From Coriaria nepalensis (taxonomy: Eukaryota; Streptophyta; Magnoliopsida; Cucurbitales; Coriariaceae), in contig CP114486.1 of NCBI GenBank assembly GCA_027186245.1, positions 9,624,501 to 9,688,500 on the forward strand: a DNA stretch of 64,000 bases, read 5' to 3'. The notes beneath the pieces are model-generated. The model ran no database searches and had not been told where the DNA came from. It worked only from the letters and a program-made list of their open reading frames with translations. Positions within the stretch are counted from its first letter, which is position 1; each line of letters begins with the position of its first letter. Below are positions 23,665 to 36,734 of this stretch, piece after piece. The position numbers and the translations under genes were made by a program.

Positions 23665-25597
23665 TGTGAATCCGTTTAGTTTTGAGCATAATGAACCAAT
23701 CTCTTAGGTCATTAGAATAATAATAATAATAATATAATAATAAAGATATTATATTATGACAGTATAATACAGTACAGAATAGAAGAGGCAGTGGATTTCA
23801 CCAGCTTACTCTTCTCTCTCTCTCATGTTATGAGATAAGCATGAATAGATAATTATTAGTTATCAATAGAAACCATACATGTATCAAGTATTAACTATGA
23901 AGTTAACCTCCAGCTACAATTTCATAAATGCGACCTCATCAACTTCGATGGTGAGAAAATTTCTCACCTCTCTTGACCCCTTGCGAAATTTCAGGCAAAA
24001 AATATTCCTTCCATCCTACATAATCTAGAATCAATGAAGGTGAAAGTAAGGATCTTGAAGCTCACAAACCGTGACATTTATCTTCAATTTGAAGTTCGAC
24101 AATACCAATGAAGATTACTTCTGGTAAGAATCGTCACAGCTATTGTATTCGAGATCCTTAGTTCTTTTACAATAGATCAAGGTTCATACGTTGTAATTAG
24201 TTAGTAAGGTTTCAAATATGTAAAGGTCCAAAGGCATTGTCGATCTACTTAACGCTTTCAATATGTGAAAGGGTTGACGCATTCAATATATGAATGGATC
24301 GATGGGTCGACGCCTTCAATATGCAAAGGGATCGACGACTCGGCAGATCGATACACTCGACGCCTCTAGTATACAAAGAGCTCAAAGGGGTCAATGGGTT
24401 GATGGGTCGGCGATGCCCTCGAGGCCTCTAGTATGTGAAGTACTCTACTAGGTCAACGGGATCGAAGGGATCGATGGGGTCGACATCTGCTATAACAATA
24501 ATTGAAAGAGGAATATATAAGTATAAAAGTATAAAATTAAGACTATAAAAGTAAACTATGTGTTTTAAGTAGAATTAGAGCTTGAAAGAGGAATATGAAG
24601 TGTAGTTTAGTGATTTTTATTAATTGAATTGCGTTGGAACTCTCTAAATAATCATGTTGTCCATCTTTGAATGTTTTGGAGTTTAGAATCATTAGAGGAT
24701 CATCCTTCCACACCATCTAAGGTGTGAACTAATTAGAGCCAGCAAAAGCTGAACGTGGGTTGATAATTACAGCATGTTAGTTTTCAATGGTTTTAAGATG
24801 AATAAAAGATGCTTATGCTATTTCATAATTTTGTTCTATAAATTTCTTTATGAAAGTGATTGACTGGAATTAAGAATCATGAATATGTCTTCATGTTTGG
24901 TAAACTCTCATATGGATTTGAAATGCATGAGGTTTTGTGATGGGACCCCATTCTAGCATTGGGTTTGCTGGACTATGTGCATATATTATTCTCTATTATT
25001 GGATTGTGAATACCTGCAAGGCAGGGTATGGTTATAGGAGATGACTCCTATATGTATCGTCCCGTGAGTAGAGGAAACAGTGATGAGACATTATAGTAAT
25101 AGCCCCCCTCATATTAAACTTCTTGTGAAAGTGTTAAAGGGAACACAGTGCCATGGGGGACACATTTTGAATTCCTAACAAAAAAAAAGTGTCATAGGGG
25201 TCACCTCTTGAATTCCTAGTGGAAGCAAAGTGTCACGGGTACCACCTCTTGAAGCTTACATTTGCTAATTTTATGATCTATATAGATTCACTAAATGTGT
25301 GATGTTTTCGATTATGAGAATAAGTATAAGTATTGTAAGGTATATCTTTAAAACTGATATTGCAACTGATTTTATTCGAGTTTATTAGGAATTGAGGTGA
25401 ATCTATATTATTTTATGAAAATGCATTGCTTGAAACAATTTCAGTGAATTGACATACCTACCAGATTTAAACTCTTAATGTGTTGTAGTTATCTCTCACT
25501 GAGTTTTATACTCATTCCTCTCATTATTGTAAACATTTTTAGATTAGAGAAGATAGAGTCTTTTATTTTGGTACATTGTATGACGGTTGCCCATTTT
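23665..25597 (+). mobile_element. 5' LTR of a Ty3/gypsy (Del/Tekay-like) retrotransposon
   Basis: This 1.9-kb stretch begins tgtgaatccgtttagttttg and aligns throughout with 26329-28210, for example gataagcatgaata and atagaaaccatacatgtatc in both. It ends where homology to the other copy stops and integrase coding begins. It contains a degenerate minisatellite (24230-24490) and, near 25135-25255, about three copies of a GTGTCA..GGG..ACCTCTTGAA block that the other LTR has once. Many mismatches separate the LTRs, so the insertion is old. Confidence 0.8.
24230..24490. repeat. Degenerate GTCGA-rich minisatellite inside the 5' LTR
   Basis: Units resembling ggtcgacgccttcaatatgc followed by aaaggg recur with uneven spacing, mixed with ggatcgat and gggtcgac words. 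The corresponding part of the 3' LTR (26895-27240) has a similar but not identical unit count. Confidence 0.6.
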
Positions 25598-26328
25598 CAG
25601 GCTTTATATGGACATAGGCGTAGATCTCCCATTTGCTGGTTTAAAGTGGGTGAAAGAAAGCTTTTAGGATTAAAATTAGTTTAAGTTGCATATTAAAAAA
25701 TTTAGTTGATTTGAGAAAGGTTATCTGTTGCACAAAGTCGACAAAAGTCATACGCGGATAATCAATAAGGAGACCTACAATTCGAGATTAGTGATCTTGT
25801 ATTTCTTCGAGTTTCACCAACAAAGAGTATTATGAGATTTGGTAAGAAATAAAAATTAAGTCCAAGGTATATAGGGCTCTTTGAAATAATAAGAGAAGAT
25901 TAGGGCAATGGCTTATCGATTAGCCCTGCCACCAGCCCTTACAAATTTACACTCAGTTTTTCATGTTTTAATGCTTCGGAAATAACTACCAGATCCATCA
26001 CATGTGTGACAAACTAATTCAGTCCAACTTAAAGAAGATATGTTATCTGAGGAATAACCAATTAAGATCATTAATTGTCTAGTAAAACACATTTGAAACA
26101 AAGAGGTAGGTTCAGTGAAGGTATTATGGTGTAATCATGATTACGAGGAAGCAATGTGGAAAGCATAATATGAAATGTGGGAGAAGTACCCTCATCTATT
26201 CAGCCAAAATGGTTAGACCCTAGTTCAGTTCATGCATATCATTTCATATTGCATAGGTTTTCATGGTTCAAGCTAGCGTTTGAAATTCGGGGACCAAATT
26301 TTTTAACGGGGGGAGGGGGAGGGGAGAA
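25598..26328 (+). pseudogene. Gypsy integrase C-terminus with chromodomain-like tail, and polypurine tract
   Basis: Directly after the 5' LTR come ALYGHRRRSPICWFKVGERK, then SVAQSRQKSYAD, VFLRVSPTKSIMRFGKK, KLSPRYIGLFEII and FSCFNASE-type fragments, in the order of a Del/Tekay integrase C-terminus. A chromodomain-like tail follows with VKVLWCNHDYEEAMWK and EMWEKYPHLFS (about 26110-26200). Stops and frameshifts are frequent. The purine tract ggggggagggggaggggaga ends at 26328, immediately before the 3' LTR, as second-strand priming requires. The primer-binding site, gag, protease, RT and most of integrase are missing. Confidence 0.85.
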
Positions 26329-28210
26329 TGTGATGCCCATTCAGTTTTGTGCATAAGGAATTAGTATGTAAGTCATTAGACTAATAATAATATTAATATA
26401 ATAAGTATATTATATTATGATAGTACAGTACAATAAAGAATAGAAAAGGTGGTGGGCTTCACTAGCTCACCCTTCTCTTTCTCATATTATGAGATAAGCA
26501 TGAATAAATATTTATTGGTTATCAATAGAAACCATACATGTATCAATTATTAATTACGAAGTTAACCTCCATCTGGAACTTCATACATGTGATCTCATCA
26601 GCTTCAGTGGCTAGAAAATTTATCACATCTTCTGACCCTTTGCGAAATTTTAGGTAAAAACTAAGGATTCCTTTCGTCCTCCATAATCTAGAATCGTTGA
26701 AGGTGAAAATAAGGATCCTGAAGCTTACAAACTACGACCTTATCTTTAGTTTGAAGCTTGAAGATACCACGGAAGGTTACTTCTAGTAAGAATCGTTACT
26801 TCTATTATACTCGAGATCCTTAGTTTTTTTTATAATAGATCAAGGTTCATACAACATAATTAGTTAGTAACATTTCAAATCTGTAAAGGTCTAAAGGCAG
26901 GGTCGATGTACTCAACACCTTCAATATGTGAAAGGGTCGATGAGGTCAACACCTTCAATATATGAATGGGTCAATGCCTTTAATATGCAAAGGGTTCATA
27001 GGGTTGACGGCTTGACAAGTTGATGCAGTCAATGCCTCTAGTATGTGAAGAACTCGATGGGGTCGACGGGTTGATGGGTCGATAAATCAACGTACTTGAC
27101 GCCTCTATTATGCAAAGTACTCTATGGGGTCAAGGAAGTCGGCGGCTTAATGGGTTGATGCACTCAACGCCTCCAACATACGAAGTACTCGATGGGTCGA
27201 CGGGTCGACGTGGTTGATGACGTGATGGGTCAATGTCTGCTATAACAACAATAATACTTTAAAATTAAACAATGTGTTTTAAGTAGAATTAGAACTTGAA
27301 AGAGGGATATGAAGTGTAGTTTAATAATTTTAGTTAATTGAATTATATTAGACCTCTCTAATGATCACGTTGTCCATCTTTGTGTGTTTTGGTGTTTGGA
27401 ACCATTTGAGGATCATCCTTCAACGCCATTCAAAGTCTGAACTATTAGAGCCAGGGAAGGCTAAATGTGATTTGATAATTACAACATGTAGGTTTTCAAT
27501 GGTTTTAAGATGAATAAAATATGTTTACGCTATTTCATGGTTTGCTCTATACACTTTTTTATGAAAGTGATTAAGTGGAAATAAGGATTTCATGAATGGA
27601 TGTTTTATGTTTGGTAAACTATGTATTATATGGATTTGAAATGCATGAGGTTTTGTGATAGAACCTCATTCTAGAATTGGGTTTGCTGAACTATGTACAC
27701 ATATTCTTTGTTATTAGATTATGAATACCTGCAAGCTATGGCATTGTTATAGGAGATGACTCCTATATATATCTTCCTACGGGTAGAGGAAACATCGGTG
27801 AGACGTTACTGTAATGGCCCATCATATTAAAGTTCTTGTGAAAGTGTTAGTGGGAGCAATGTGTTACGGGAGCCACCTCGTGAATCCTACACTTACTGAT
27901 TTTATTATCTATATAGATTGACTAAATATTTGATGTTTTTGATTATGAGAATAAGTTTAAGTATTTAAAATTGATATTGCAACTGATTTTATTCGAGTTT
28001 ATCAAGAATTGAGGTGAATCAATATTATTTTATTAAAGTGAATTGCTTGAAATAGTTTCGGTGGATGTCATCTATCGGTTTTAAACTCCTAATGTATTGT
28101 AGTTATCTCTCATTGAGTTTTATATTCATTTCTCTCGTTATTGTAAATATTTTCAGATTAGAGAGGATAGAGCCCTGCAGGGGGATTGCACAACGATTGC
28201 CCATTCAATC
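26329..28210 (+). mobile_element. 3' LTR of the Ty3/gypsy retrotransposon
   Basis: It starts tgtgatgcccattcagtttt straight after the polypurine tract and is homologous to 23665-25597 up to a shared ttgcccatt near 28205. It includes the same minisatellite type at 26895-27240. The exact 3' terminus and flanking target duplication could not be fixed. Confidence 0.8.
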
Positions 28211-30430
28211 ATTGGGTAGCATTCTATCTAGTGAAATGTATTTTGGTGTAAACATAGAATCTCCACTGTATAGTTGGCTAAATGATGTAAGGTACAATTC
28301 TATGTAAAGTATTGTATATACAAACCTTACTTTAGCATGAATTTTGTACACAGTTGCCGACCGATACATGTTGAATATATAGCTTTGAAAATCCTAGTTT
28401 TATGATGTGTGAAAATTCTTGAGTTTAGATATATTTCACAAATTCTATTTTTGAAAGAAAGTAAGAAAATAGGCTGTGAGGATTATATAATTGCAGATTC
28501 ATCGTATCTTGTCTCTAGATATCTTTAGTCACGTAATTCTCACGTCGGTCATGGATTCGATAAATACATATCGTGATAAAACTTCTCTGCTAAATTTCTA
28601 CCTTGTTCAAGTACAACTAAAATATACCGCTAATACAGCGGTAATTTTTTGTGGTGTTTCACCAATAACTTGTACCACTAATTTACCAAAATTTTCTAAT
28701 ATTATTCAAGCCATTGCTTCGTACCGATTATTTACAATCACATCCCTACCTAATTGCACTTCCATATCTATTTACCAAAACACATAATAAACCAAATCTA
28801 TTTCAAGTACACGGTACAAAATAACTGAGTAGCTTGACGCATAAAGTTGTCATAAATAGTGGGTTTTTGTTGTTGTGAAAAATAGAATAAAAGCGATGAA
28901 TAATATGGTCAGGATAAGTCCGTCGAAAATAAATTATTGTTGTTACAAAAATGATAAAAAGATGATGTCATATTTTATTATTACAAATAGATAATATTAT
29001 TTGAATTTATTTAACTTGTGTGTCATAGTTGCTTGGCACGCAATAAAAAATTGACATGGTGGATTGCCAATAATGGTTTTCCATGTTGTCAGAAACTGAT
29101 ACATAATGGTTTGTTCTTATTACACGTAGCACAATCGGGTTAACCGATTTGGGCCACGAGTTAGGCAACACTAATTAAAACATGACATGTGGCATTAGCT
29201 ACATTATTATGTATAAATATAATTTTTACAAAGATAGTAATTTGTGACTGTATACTAGTGACCTTTAACCTTATGTAACTCGGTCGGTCAGTGACATAGG
29301 GCACTCGTCTCACGAATTATAGTACAACACATCATGTTTAATTAAATTTCCTATTGACACCGATACCATAGTCACAAATTTATATATATTCTAACTACTT
29401 TTTAAAAATATATTACTTTATTTGTGACTTCAATTTGCATCACTATACACAAGAGTTGTCTATATGTATTTTTCGGATATTGACACATGGCACAAGATTA
29501 TGCAAATATAATATGACATGTGTAGTTTATTATGTAAATTGAATACATACAAAAGTCATTTTTAGGTTAAATATGACTCTTATGATCATCAAAATAAAAT
29601 GATGTTTCAATCATTTGTTTCTACTCTGTATTTGTGACATCAATAATAGTTAGTAATACATTTGTTCAGATGGTTATTGTTGTTACTGAAGCACTTCTCG
29701 GTTTATACGCAATCTACAATTTATTACACAAAGGGCATTTCAAGAGGTACCTTATATACATCACAATTTAAACAAGTCTAACACCATGTATATATATATA
29801 TATATATATATAGGCATCTCGAATACACATTACAATAAAATACGAAGTCCAATACCAATCTCTTGCTACCCCAAGAGTAAAATAAACATCTGAATCATAA
29901 TATCATTTTATCAAACAAGAAAATCGTTATTGGATTAAAGTGGATATGTAAGGTCAAGATCAATCATGATAATTCTATTAACAAGTTCAATGTATGATTG
30001 GCTGTAAAAGAGTACTTTCAACAATATGAAATAGAATACACTACAGATTCTTACACCACCAGTAAGATTGGATACTAGAAGGCTTCTCACCACCATTGCT
30101 ACCACAAAAAGTTGGTCAATTCACTAACTTGATGTAAAGCCATCTTTTTGAATGAAATTCTTGAAGAAGTTTATGTGGATTGTAAGATTAATTAATGTAA
30201 ATAGGGAGAACAAGGAGAACAAACGGCTAGAGTTTTTTATTAAGTGCAAAACCTCAGGTACGTACACAAGCACCAAAGAGACTTTAGATAGGCAAATAAA
30301 AGGAATACGAAAAGACTAAACTACCCCTATTGTAAAAAGATTATTAATTAAATATATAACAGTCTAACATGGATCATACGGGTATGAGATCAAAGGAGAA
30401 GAAGATCAAGTTTTTTAGTTACAAATGGTT
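28211..30430. other. Intergenic repeat-like DNA, no supported gene
   Basis: The stretch has a (TA)n microsatellite at 29790-29811 and several ttgtgac(t/a) words between 29240 and 29640. A ccgctaatacagcggtaatt palindrome lies at about 28628-28647, next to ttttttgtggtg. These hint at terminal DNA of a cut-and-paste element but do not establish one. Confidence 0.35.
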
Positions 30431-30835
30431 TTATAAGGGTTGAAACAAGTTCCCAGAATTGATCCACATCTCTGCAATTCATGATTCACGTGAAGTGAAA
30501 TTGATCATATTTCTTACACCAAGCAATCAGGTGAGTCAATCTTAATAATTTCAGTTTATATTGACGAAATGCTTGTGAGTGGTAATGAACTTAGTCTAAT
30601 TCAAGATTTCAAGAATGAAATGGAGTTTGAATTTGAAATAACTGATCTAGATTAATCATTTTTCTTTTTCGGAGGCTATTCAATTGTCTACAGGCATATG
30701 CTCCAAAAAAAATATGCTAGAGGTTTGCTTAAAAAATTCAAGATAGATTCAAGCAAATCAGTTTCTACCCCTTGGTTGCCAATGAAAAGCTTGGAAAAGA
30801 ACACGACTCGGAAGGGTGGATGAAACTTCTGTTAG
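30430..30835 (+). pseudogene. Ty1/copia reverse transcriptase fragment
   Basis: After a broken GLKQVPR block, an open stretch gives ILIISVYIDEMLVSGNELSL, then DFKNEMEFEFEITDLD, a YARGLLKKFKIDSSKSVSTP block and PMKSLEKN. This is the copia RT palm and thumb, with the normal YVDD catalytic box changed to YIDE. A stop follows TDLD. Flanking element parts were not recognised, so this is an isolated relic. Confidence 0.8.
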
Positions 30836-31440
30836 CTTTTTGTCACCATTCTCATATAATCCTACTCAAGTTCATATATATGGTGCTAGCAAGTTTGGGA
30901 TATTATATGAAGGAGGAGAATTGAATTTGAAAAATCATCATTCGATAGATGTCTAAGATTGTGTATACAACAAGACTTAAAACAGAAATATTGCGAGTTT
31001 TCATTTCACATTATAAATGTCGCCACTTGTCTGCAGAATTTGGAACAGAATCATGTCCCCTTGTATTCGACTCTACATTATATACATCAACTTGAGAATG
31101 GAGATCAGTTTATGCTTTTCTGCAAGGTTGATATTGACACGTCCAAATATCTTTTCAGTTGTCTTCTCCAAATATCACCAGATTACTCCCATCATCTTTG
31201 CCCTTTTTTTTATTATTAAATCGGACCATCTGGGTTTCTTCTTTTTCCGATTAGTTGCTATCCTGATGGAAAATATATTGTAAAAAATTAAAATATGAAA
31301 CTAAAGTAGAAGCTTCTTTTGACTCCAAGTCTCCAACCTTTTAGCATTAAACAAAAAAAAAATCTAATATATTATTAATTAGAAGAAAATAAAAGTTAAG
31401 TTGTTATAAGGACAAGTTTTATTATATTACATTATAATTA
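30836..31440. other. Intergenic and promoter region upstream of the receptor kinase gene
   Basis: No supported coding. The last 100 bases are very AT-rich (around aatctaatatattattaatt at 31361-31380) and precede a CT-rich leader, so the kinase promoter probably lies here. Confidence 0.35.
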
Positions 31441-31484
31441 AAAGGTGGTAGTGAGAGAAAAGAGACGCATTGATTTGCTTAGTG

Positions 31485-31781
31485 GTGTGATTCTCATTCT
31501 CAATTCCACTACTCAAACATTACAAACAAGTAGCAGCTCCCCTCTCTCTACCTCCATCTCCTCCTCCTCTATATTCTCTGCCTTACTGCCTTATTGGCCT
31601 CCATAGAGTCGCACGACCTTTCATTTTCCTTCCTTTATATTATGTCTCACTTTTGTGGGTCCCTTTTTGCACTAATGGGTCACTTAATCCACACGATCAT
31701 TGCAGTTATGAAGGTGATATTATTTAACTTGTGCTTCTCCAGCAATTACTTCTTGATTCATAGTGGGTTTAAGCAACAACC
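31485..31781 (+). promoter_or_regulatory. CT-rich 5' leader of the receptor kinase gene with an upstream frame
   Basis: Pyrimidine-rich words such as cccctctctctacctccatc (31540-31559) mark a typical plant leader. A 73-codon frame from 31594 overlaps the true ATG in another frame and would read through the exon 1 donor. It is probably not a real protein, but could dampen translation if included in the mRNA. Confidence 0.4.
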
Positions 31782-34700
31782 ATGGCTGAAAACAGTAAGC
31801 TTTTTTTTTCATTAATTTTTTATTTTTATTTTTAATATTTTGTGCAGAGCTTTGCTTTCTTATTTTCATAGGTTTTGATTTTTTGTTTGTGGATAATTAT
31901 ATTATATTTTTTTTTAATTTATTTTTCTTAAGACATAAGAGATTGGCTTACTGAATATGATGAATTTTATGATCCTGAAATGAAAACTTCTTGTACTTTT
32001 CTTTCTGCTGCATGTAACTTAAACTAGTACTGCTTCTGGTTGGTTAAACTATATGGGTAAGATGCATGTGTAAGCTGTGTTAAGTAAATCATATCACTGT
32101 AAAATTGATGAATGAAGTCATGGTAAACTGATTGATGGCTGGGTTGTATCTATTTGGTTGACTATAATGAGAAATTGGCTATTCGTGTTTAACTAATTGA
32201 AGAATCTAATAACAGTTCATGCAAGCTTTGATACCATCTTAGATTACTAATCATGACTAAAACTTACCCAGAAACTACTAGCCGCAGGGCCCTGTATTTT
32301 CCCTTCTATGGGGCTCAAGTCTCGTAAAATGGCATACATATTTAATGTTCTTAGGGACAAGGTTCTTAGAAAGACTTAGAAATTTTGCTTATTTAAATAT
32401 TGAACTTTAGTTTTTAATTTTGTGTGTGTGTGTGAGTAACCTCAGTATGTTTTATTGTGCAGAATTTCTGAGAAAGATGATCATCATAATCTGGCTATTG
32501 CTCCTATCACTTTTACAAACCGGCTATTCATCCACAGAGCCTGATGTAGAAGGTATAATAAAGTTAAAGTCTCTTCCCCATTTCTTTCTTAAGAAATAAT
32601 CATGGGTTGTTAATTTTGGTACTCTTAAATACTATCGGTTTGTGGTAATATGTCTTGGATAATTCAATTTCTTTGGTATTTCTTCACAACAAAGAATTTT
32701 CGGTTTATCAATAATTTCCGGTTTAGACGTGTTTAGGGTATACATATTTTTCATCCCTCAATAGTAATGTTCTTGTGAATTGATAATCATCATTAATCTA
32801 AACGCTCAGGTGAAGCTTTAAAGGATTTTTTACTAGACCTCAATGATTCCAATCACCAAATAACAGATTGGAATTATCATTTTGTTAGCCCTTGCTTTAG
32901 CTGGTCCCACGTAACTTGTAGAAACGGAAAGGTCATATCGTTGTAAGTTTCATCTTCTCAGAATTATACACACATTTTTAACATTTAGGATCATTTTAGC
33001 TTTAAACAACCTTTGTTCAATTTTGTATTAACTTGTAGGAGCTTGGCTTCAAACGGATTTACAGGAAGGCTTTCATCTTCAATAACCAAACTCAAATTCT
33101 TGGCTAACTTGTAAGTTGTCATCGTTTTTGATATTTTTGCGCCCCATATTATATCGTACTAAATGTAATTTACTAGAGTAATAATTTTACATAATGCAGG
33201 GATTTGCAGAATAACAAATTATCGGGTAATTTACCGGATTATCTTGCCAATATGACTAATCTCCAGAACTTAAATCTTGCTAATAATAATTTCTATGGCT
33301 CTATACCTTCCACTTGGGGGCAACTTTCTAGTCTAAAACATCTGTAAGTCTTCATATTTTCCTTATATTACTATCCGCTTGATTCTGCTTTCTGGACTAA
33401 GGAAAGAAACAGAGTAAAATTATAATGTCATTTTTGGTTCAGGGTGTTGAAGGGGAACCACCTATCTGGGTCTGTTCCAGATTCGATTACAAACATCTCT
33501 GGACTTACAGAGCTGTATGGAATTTTATTCATTTATTCAAATTATATGTCTAACTTTCTTCAATTTTGTTTTGAATATCGATTTCGATACAAGACATGAT
33601 TCTTTCGTTGTGCTTGGTTGCAGGGATCTTTCTGATAATAACTTGACAGGAAGAATTCCAGTTCAGCTGTTTTCAATTCCTACATTCAAGTACTCTTATT
33701 TTCTAAGCCTTTTTTTTTTTTATTGAAATACCTTCACCTAAACTTTTATTCCTTACTACTTGTTTGTCTGATTCGAAACAAATGGTGTATGCTGTTAACC
33801 GGTGTTCTTTCCGCCCATTAAAATTTTGGGGAGGGGGTGAGGGAAATATCTCGTTAGAATTTTTACTAAATTTTTTTGTTCATTTTGTTTCTTTTAATCT
33901 AAAAGAGTATGCTTAACAGTTTTACAGGAACACAATTGATTTGCGGCTCTAGCTTGGAGAGACCATGTCTTCCCGGCTCTCCTCATTCTGGTCTATTACT
34001 CTCTCTTTCTTTCTTTTAAAAATTTAAAGCTTTCTATATGTAACCAACTGTCGAGACATATCTTGGCAGTGTCTACACACAAATCAAAAGTTGGAGTAAT
34101 TGCAAGTTCTCTAGGTTGTGGTGTCTTTATCCTCCTCTTGATTGGGGCCATCTTTACATACCGATGTCATTATGCTAACAAGTTTAAACAGGATATATTC
34201 GTTGATGTGGCGGGTAATATTTCCATTCACTTTCCAGTTCCTTTTTTGGTCCATATAAGGACGTAGTTGGATCAACTAGTTGAAACTGTAGTTGAGGTTA
34301 TAAATTGGTTTGTGAAACTAAAATTTGCAGTATCTACTTAAAACATATTCAGGTGAAGATGATCGTAAAATTTCTTATGGGCAACTTAGAAAGTTCTCAT
34401 GGCGTGAGATCCAACATGCTACGGACAACTTTAGTGAAACCAACATTATAGGACAAGGCGGTTTCGGAAAGGTGTATAGAGGTGTCCTCTCTGATAACAC
34501 CAAAGTTGCCGTGAAACGCCTCACCGACTATAATAGCCCAGGTGGAGAGGCTGCATTCTTAAGAGAAGTTCAACTTATAAGTGTAGCTGTTCATCGGAAT
34601 CTCCTCAGATTAATTGGGTTTTGCACCACCTCTTCCGAGAGAGTCCTCGTTTATCCATTCATGCAAAATCTTAGTGTTGCATATCGCTTGCGAGGTATCC

Positions 34701-35882
34701 ATTTATACCTTAGGGTCAGTCTGTCTTAGCGACCTTAGAACTAGATTTCTGAAACTGGATTTTTAGATAAGATTATATTTAAATTTGATTTACCGTATTT
34801 ATATAAAAGTTTATTTCTATATTAATTCGACTTTTCATTTTTTCTATTTTTTATTTTATATACTAGATTTAAAACCAGGGCAAAAAGGTTTGGACTGGCC
34901 CACGAGAAAACGGATCGCTTTTGGAACAGCCCATGGACTGGAATATTTACATGAGCATTGCAATCCGAAGATCATACACCGTGATCTTAAGGCAGCAAAT
35001 ATCTTATTAGACGAGGATTTCGAAGCTGTTCTTGGAGATTTCGGCCTGGCAAAGTTGGTCGATACAAACTTGACTCATATCACCACTCAAGTGCGTGGAA
35101 CAATGGGCCATATTGCCCCGGAATACTTGTCCACTGGAAAGTCATCGGAAAAAACAGATGTTTTCGGTTATGGTATAACTCTTCTTGAACTTGTCACTGG
35201 TCAAAGAGCAATAGATTTATCCCGTCTTGATGAGGAGGAGGACGTGCTTCTTCTGGATCATGTAAGTACAATTTATAAGGACGCATTCGCTTAGAGTTTG
35301 AAACTGGGATTTGGGTGAACTAAAGTTTTCCAAAACTATATTTTTCATTATTTTCTGGCAAACTGTAGCTTCATGGAAAAAGTATCTGATACATCACGTT
35401 TATGAAACCAATGGGAAAAGAGCAAAGTGGAGCCCACCACATGGGACTCACCATCTCCTCTTACGTCGGTTGCATAACTCATGCAGTAGATACTTTCTCA
35501 GTTTCATGGCCCAAACTGGATTTATTTTAGCCAAACTCACATAAGTTAATATCCGACCTGTTGATTACAGATCAAGAAGCTGCTGAGAGAAAAGAGGCTT
35601 GGAGACACTGTGGATAGGAACTTGAAGAGTTATGATATAAAAGAAGTGGAGACAATTGTTCAAGTCGCATTGCTTTGTACTCAGAGTTCACCGGAAGATC
35701 GTCCGACAATGGCAGAAGTTGTAGAATTGCTGCAGGGAGTAGGTTTGAGTGAGAGATGGGAAGAATGGGTTCAACTTGAAGAGGTAAGGGAACAAGAAGT
35801 CTCACTCTTGTCTCACCAGTTTCCTTGGGCTGAAGAATCAACTCATGATCAAGAAGCTATACAATTGTTCAAAGCAAGATGA
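31782..35882 (+). CDS. LRR receptor-like serine/threonine kinase, subfamily II, At5g63710-like, twelve exons
   Basis: Coding exons are 31782-31794, 32463-32552, 32810-32942, 33039-33110, 33200-33343, 33443-33514, 33624-33689, 33920-33990, 34070-34213, 34353-34694, 34867-35261 and 35571-35882. They sum to 1854 bases, or 617 residues, with consistent phases. The ATG has a strong context (accATGG) and an upstream in-frame TAA; only 13 bases of coding lie in exon 1. The protein has a hydrophobic signal peptide (about 10-28) and a Cys-paired N-cap. About five LRRs lie at 75-205, with single-repeat exons of 72, 72 and 66 bases. A transmembrane helix (about 226-250) precedes a kinase with GQGGFGKVY (302-310), Lys323, HRDLKAAN (Asp422), DFG (440-442) and an APE-like box. 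It is an RD kinase with all catalytic residues, probably plasma-membrane. The close match is At5g63710, in the same subfamily as the SERKs. Its ligand is unknown. Confidence 0.93.
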
Positions 35883-36734
35883 ATAAGAGATTTTTCTTCA
35901 AGAACAAATCTGTTTAGAAATTAACATCTTAGATCAAATCATAAACTACTTTACTCTTAAATGTTTTAACCGAAGTTTTTGTATATAGATAGTAGGAAAA
36001 AGGGTAACATAGGAATGGCATAAAGTCAGGTCTTTTTCCAGACCTGTCTGTGTTTAATCTTCCATAGTAGTTTTTCATTTGACATGAAACGTCGATATGG
36101 ATGGTGATATAGATTAAATCATAAAGATAATTGATATATCTTCCTTCTAATTGACATATCTTGAGTGACTGTAATATCTAAAACAATGATAAATGGAGTG
36201 ATCAAAGTTTTTAGTACGGCTTACGTTGTTAAAATAGACTCAAGCAAACATATAAGAATAGTTCTTAGTGCAATCAATGGAGCAATTATATCGGAATCAG
36301 AAAAGTTGTAGCATATTCAAAGCAGGGAAAAGTAAAGAAGAAGACAAAATTTTTACTATAGTTCAAACTTCAACGTGAAGTTATACTTCCAACAATGGTG
36401 GTCCATCTACTATATTCTAAGAGTTTACGAAAAGTAGATTATAAAAAATTTCTTATGATTTTCAAAACCTTCTCCGATTTTCTCACAGCTTTTTTTTCTC
36501 CATATCTCATTATTTTCTTATTTTCTATGTGCCTCTAAGTTCTTTACATATCCTTTTATAGGCAAAAAATGCTAACCTTAAACCTATTCAAACTCTAAAA
36601 CCCATGTAAAACCCTAAAGGCCTTGAAAACTCTAAAACCGATGACTCAACTTGAACCACACTTTCACAAATCTGCACCTTGAGTCAAGTTTAGCCGAAAT
36701 AAAAAGAAGCTTATCATAGTAGATGCCCACCAAC

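Noticed and set aside
28620..28660. Palindrome ccgctaatacagcggtaa next to ttttttgtggtg as the far end of a CACTA element starting at 23429
   Set aside because: The match to the CACTA end is weak, and a complete gypsy element lies between the two points.
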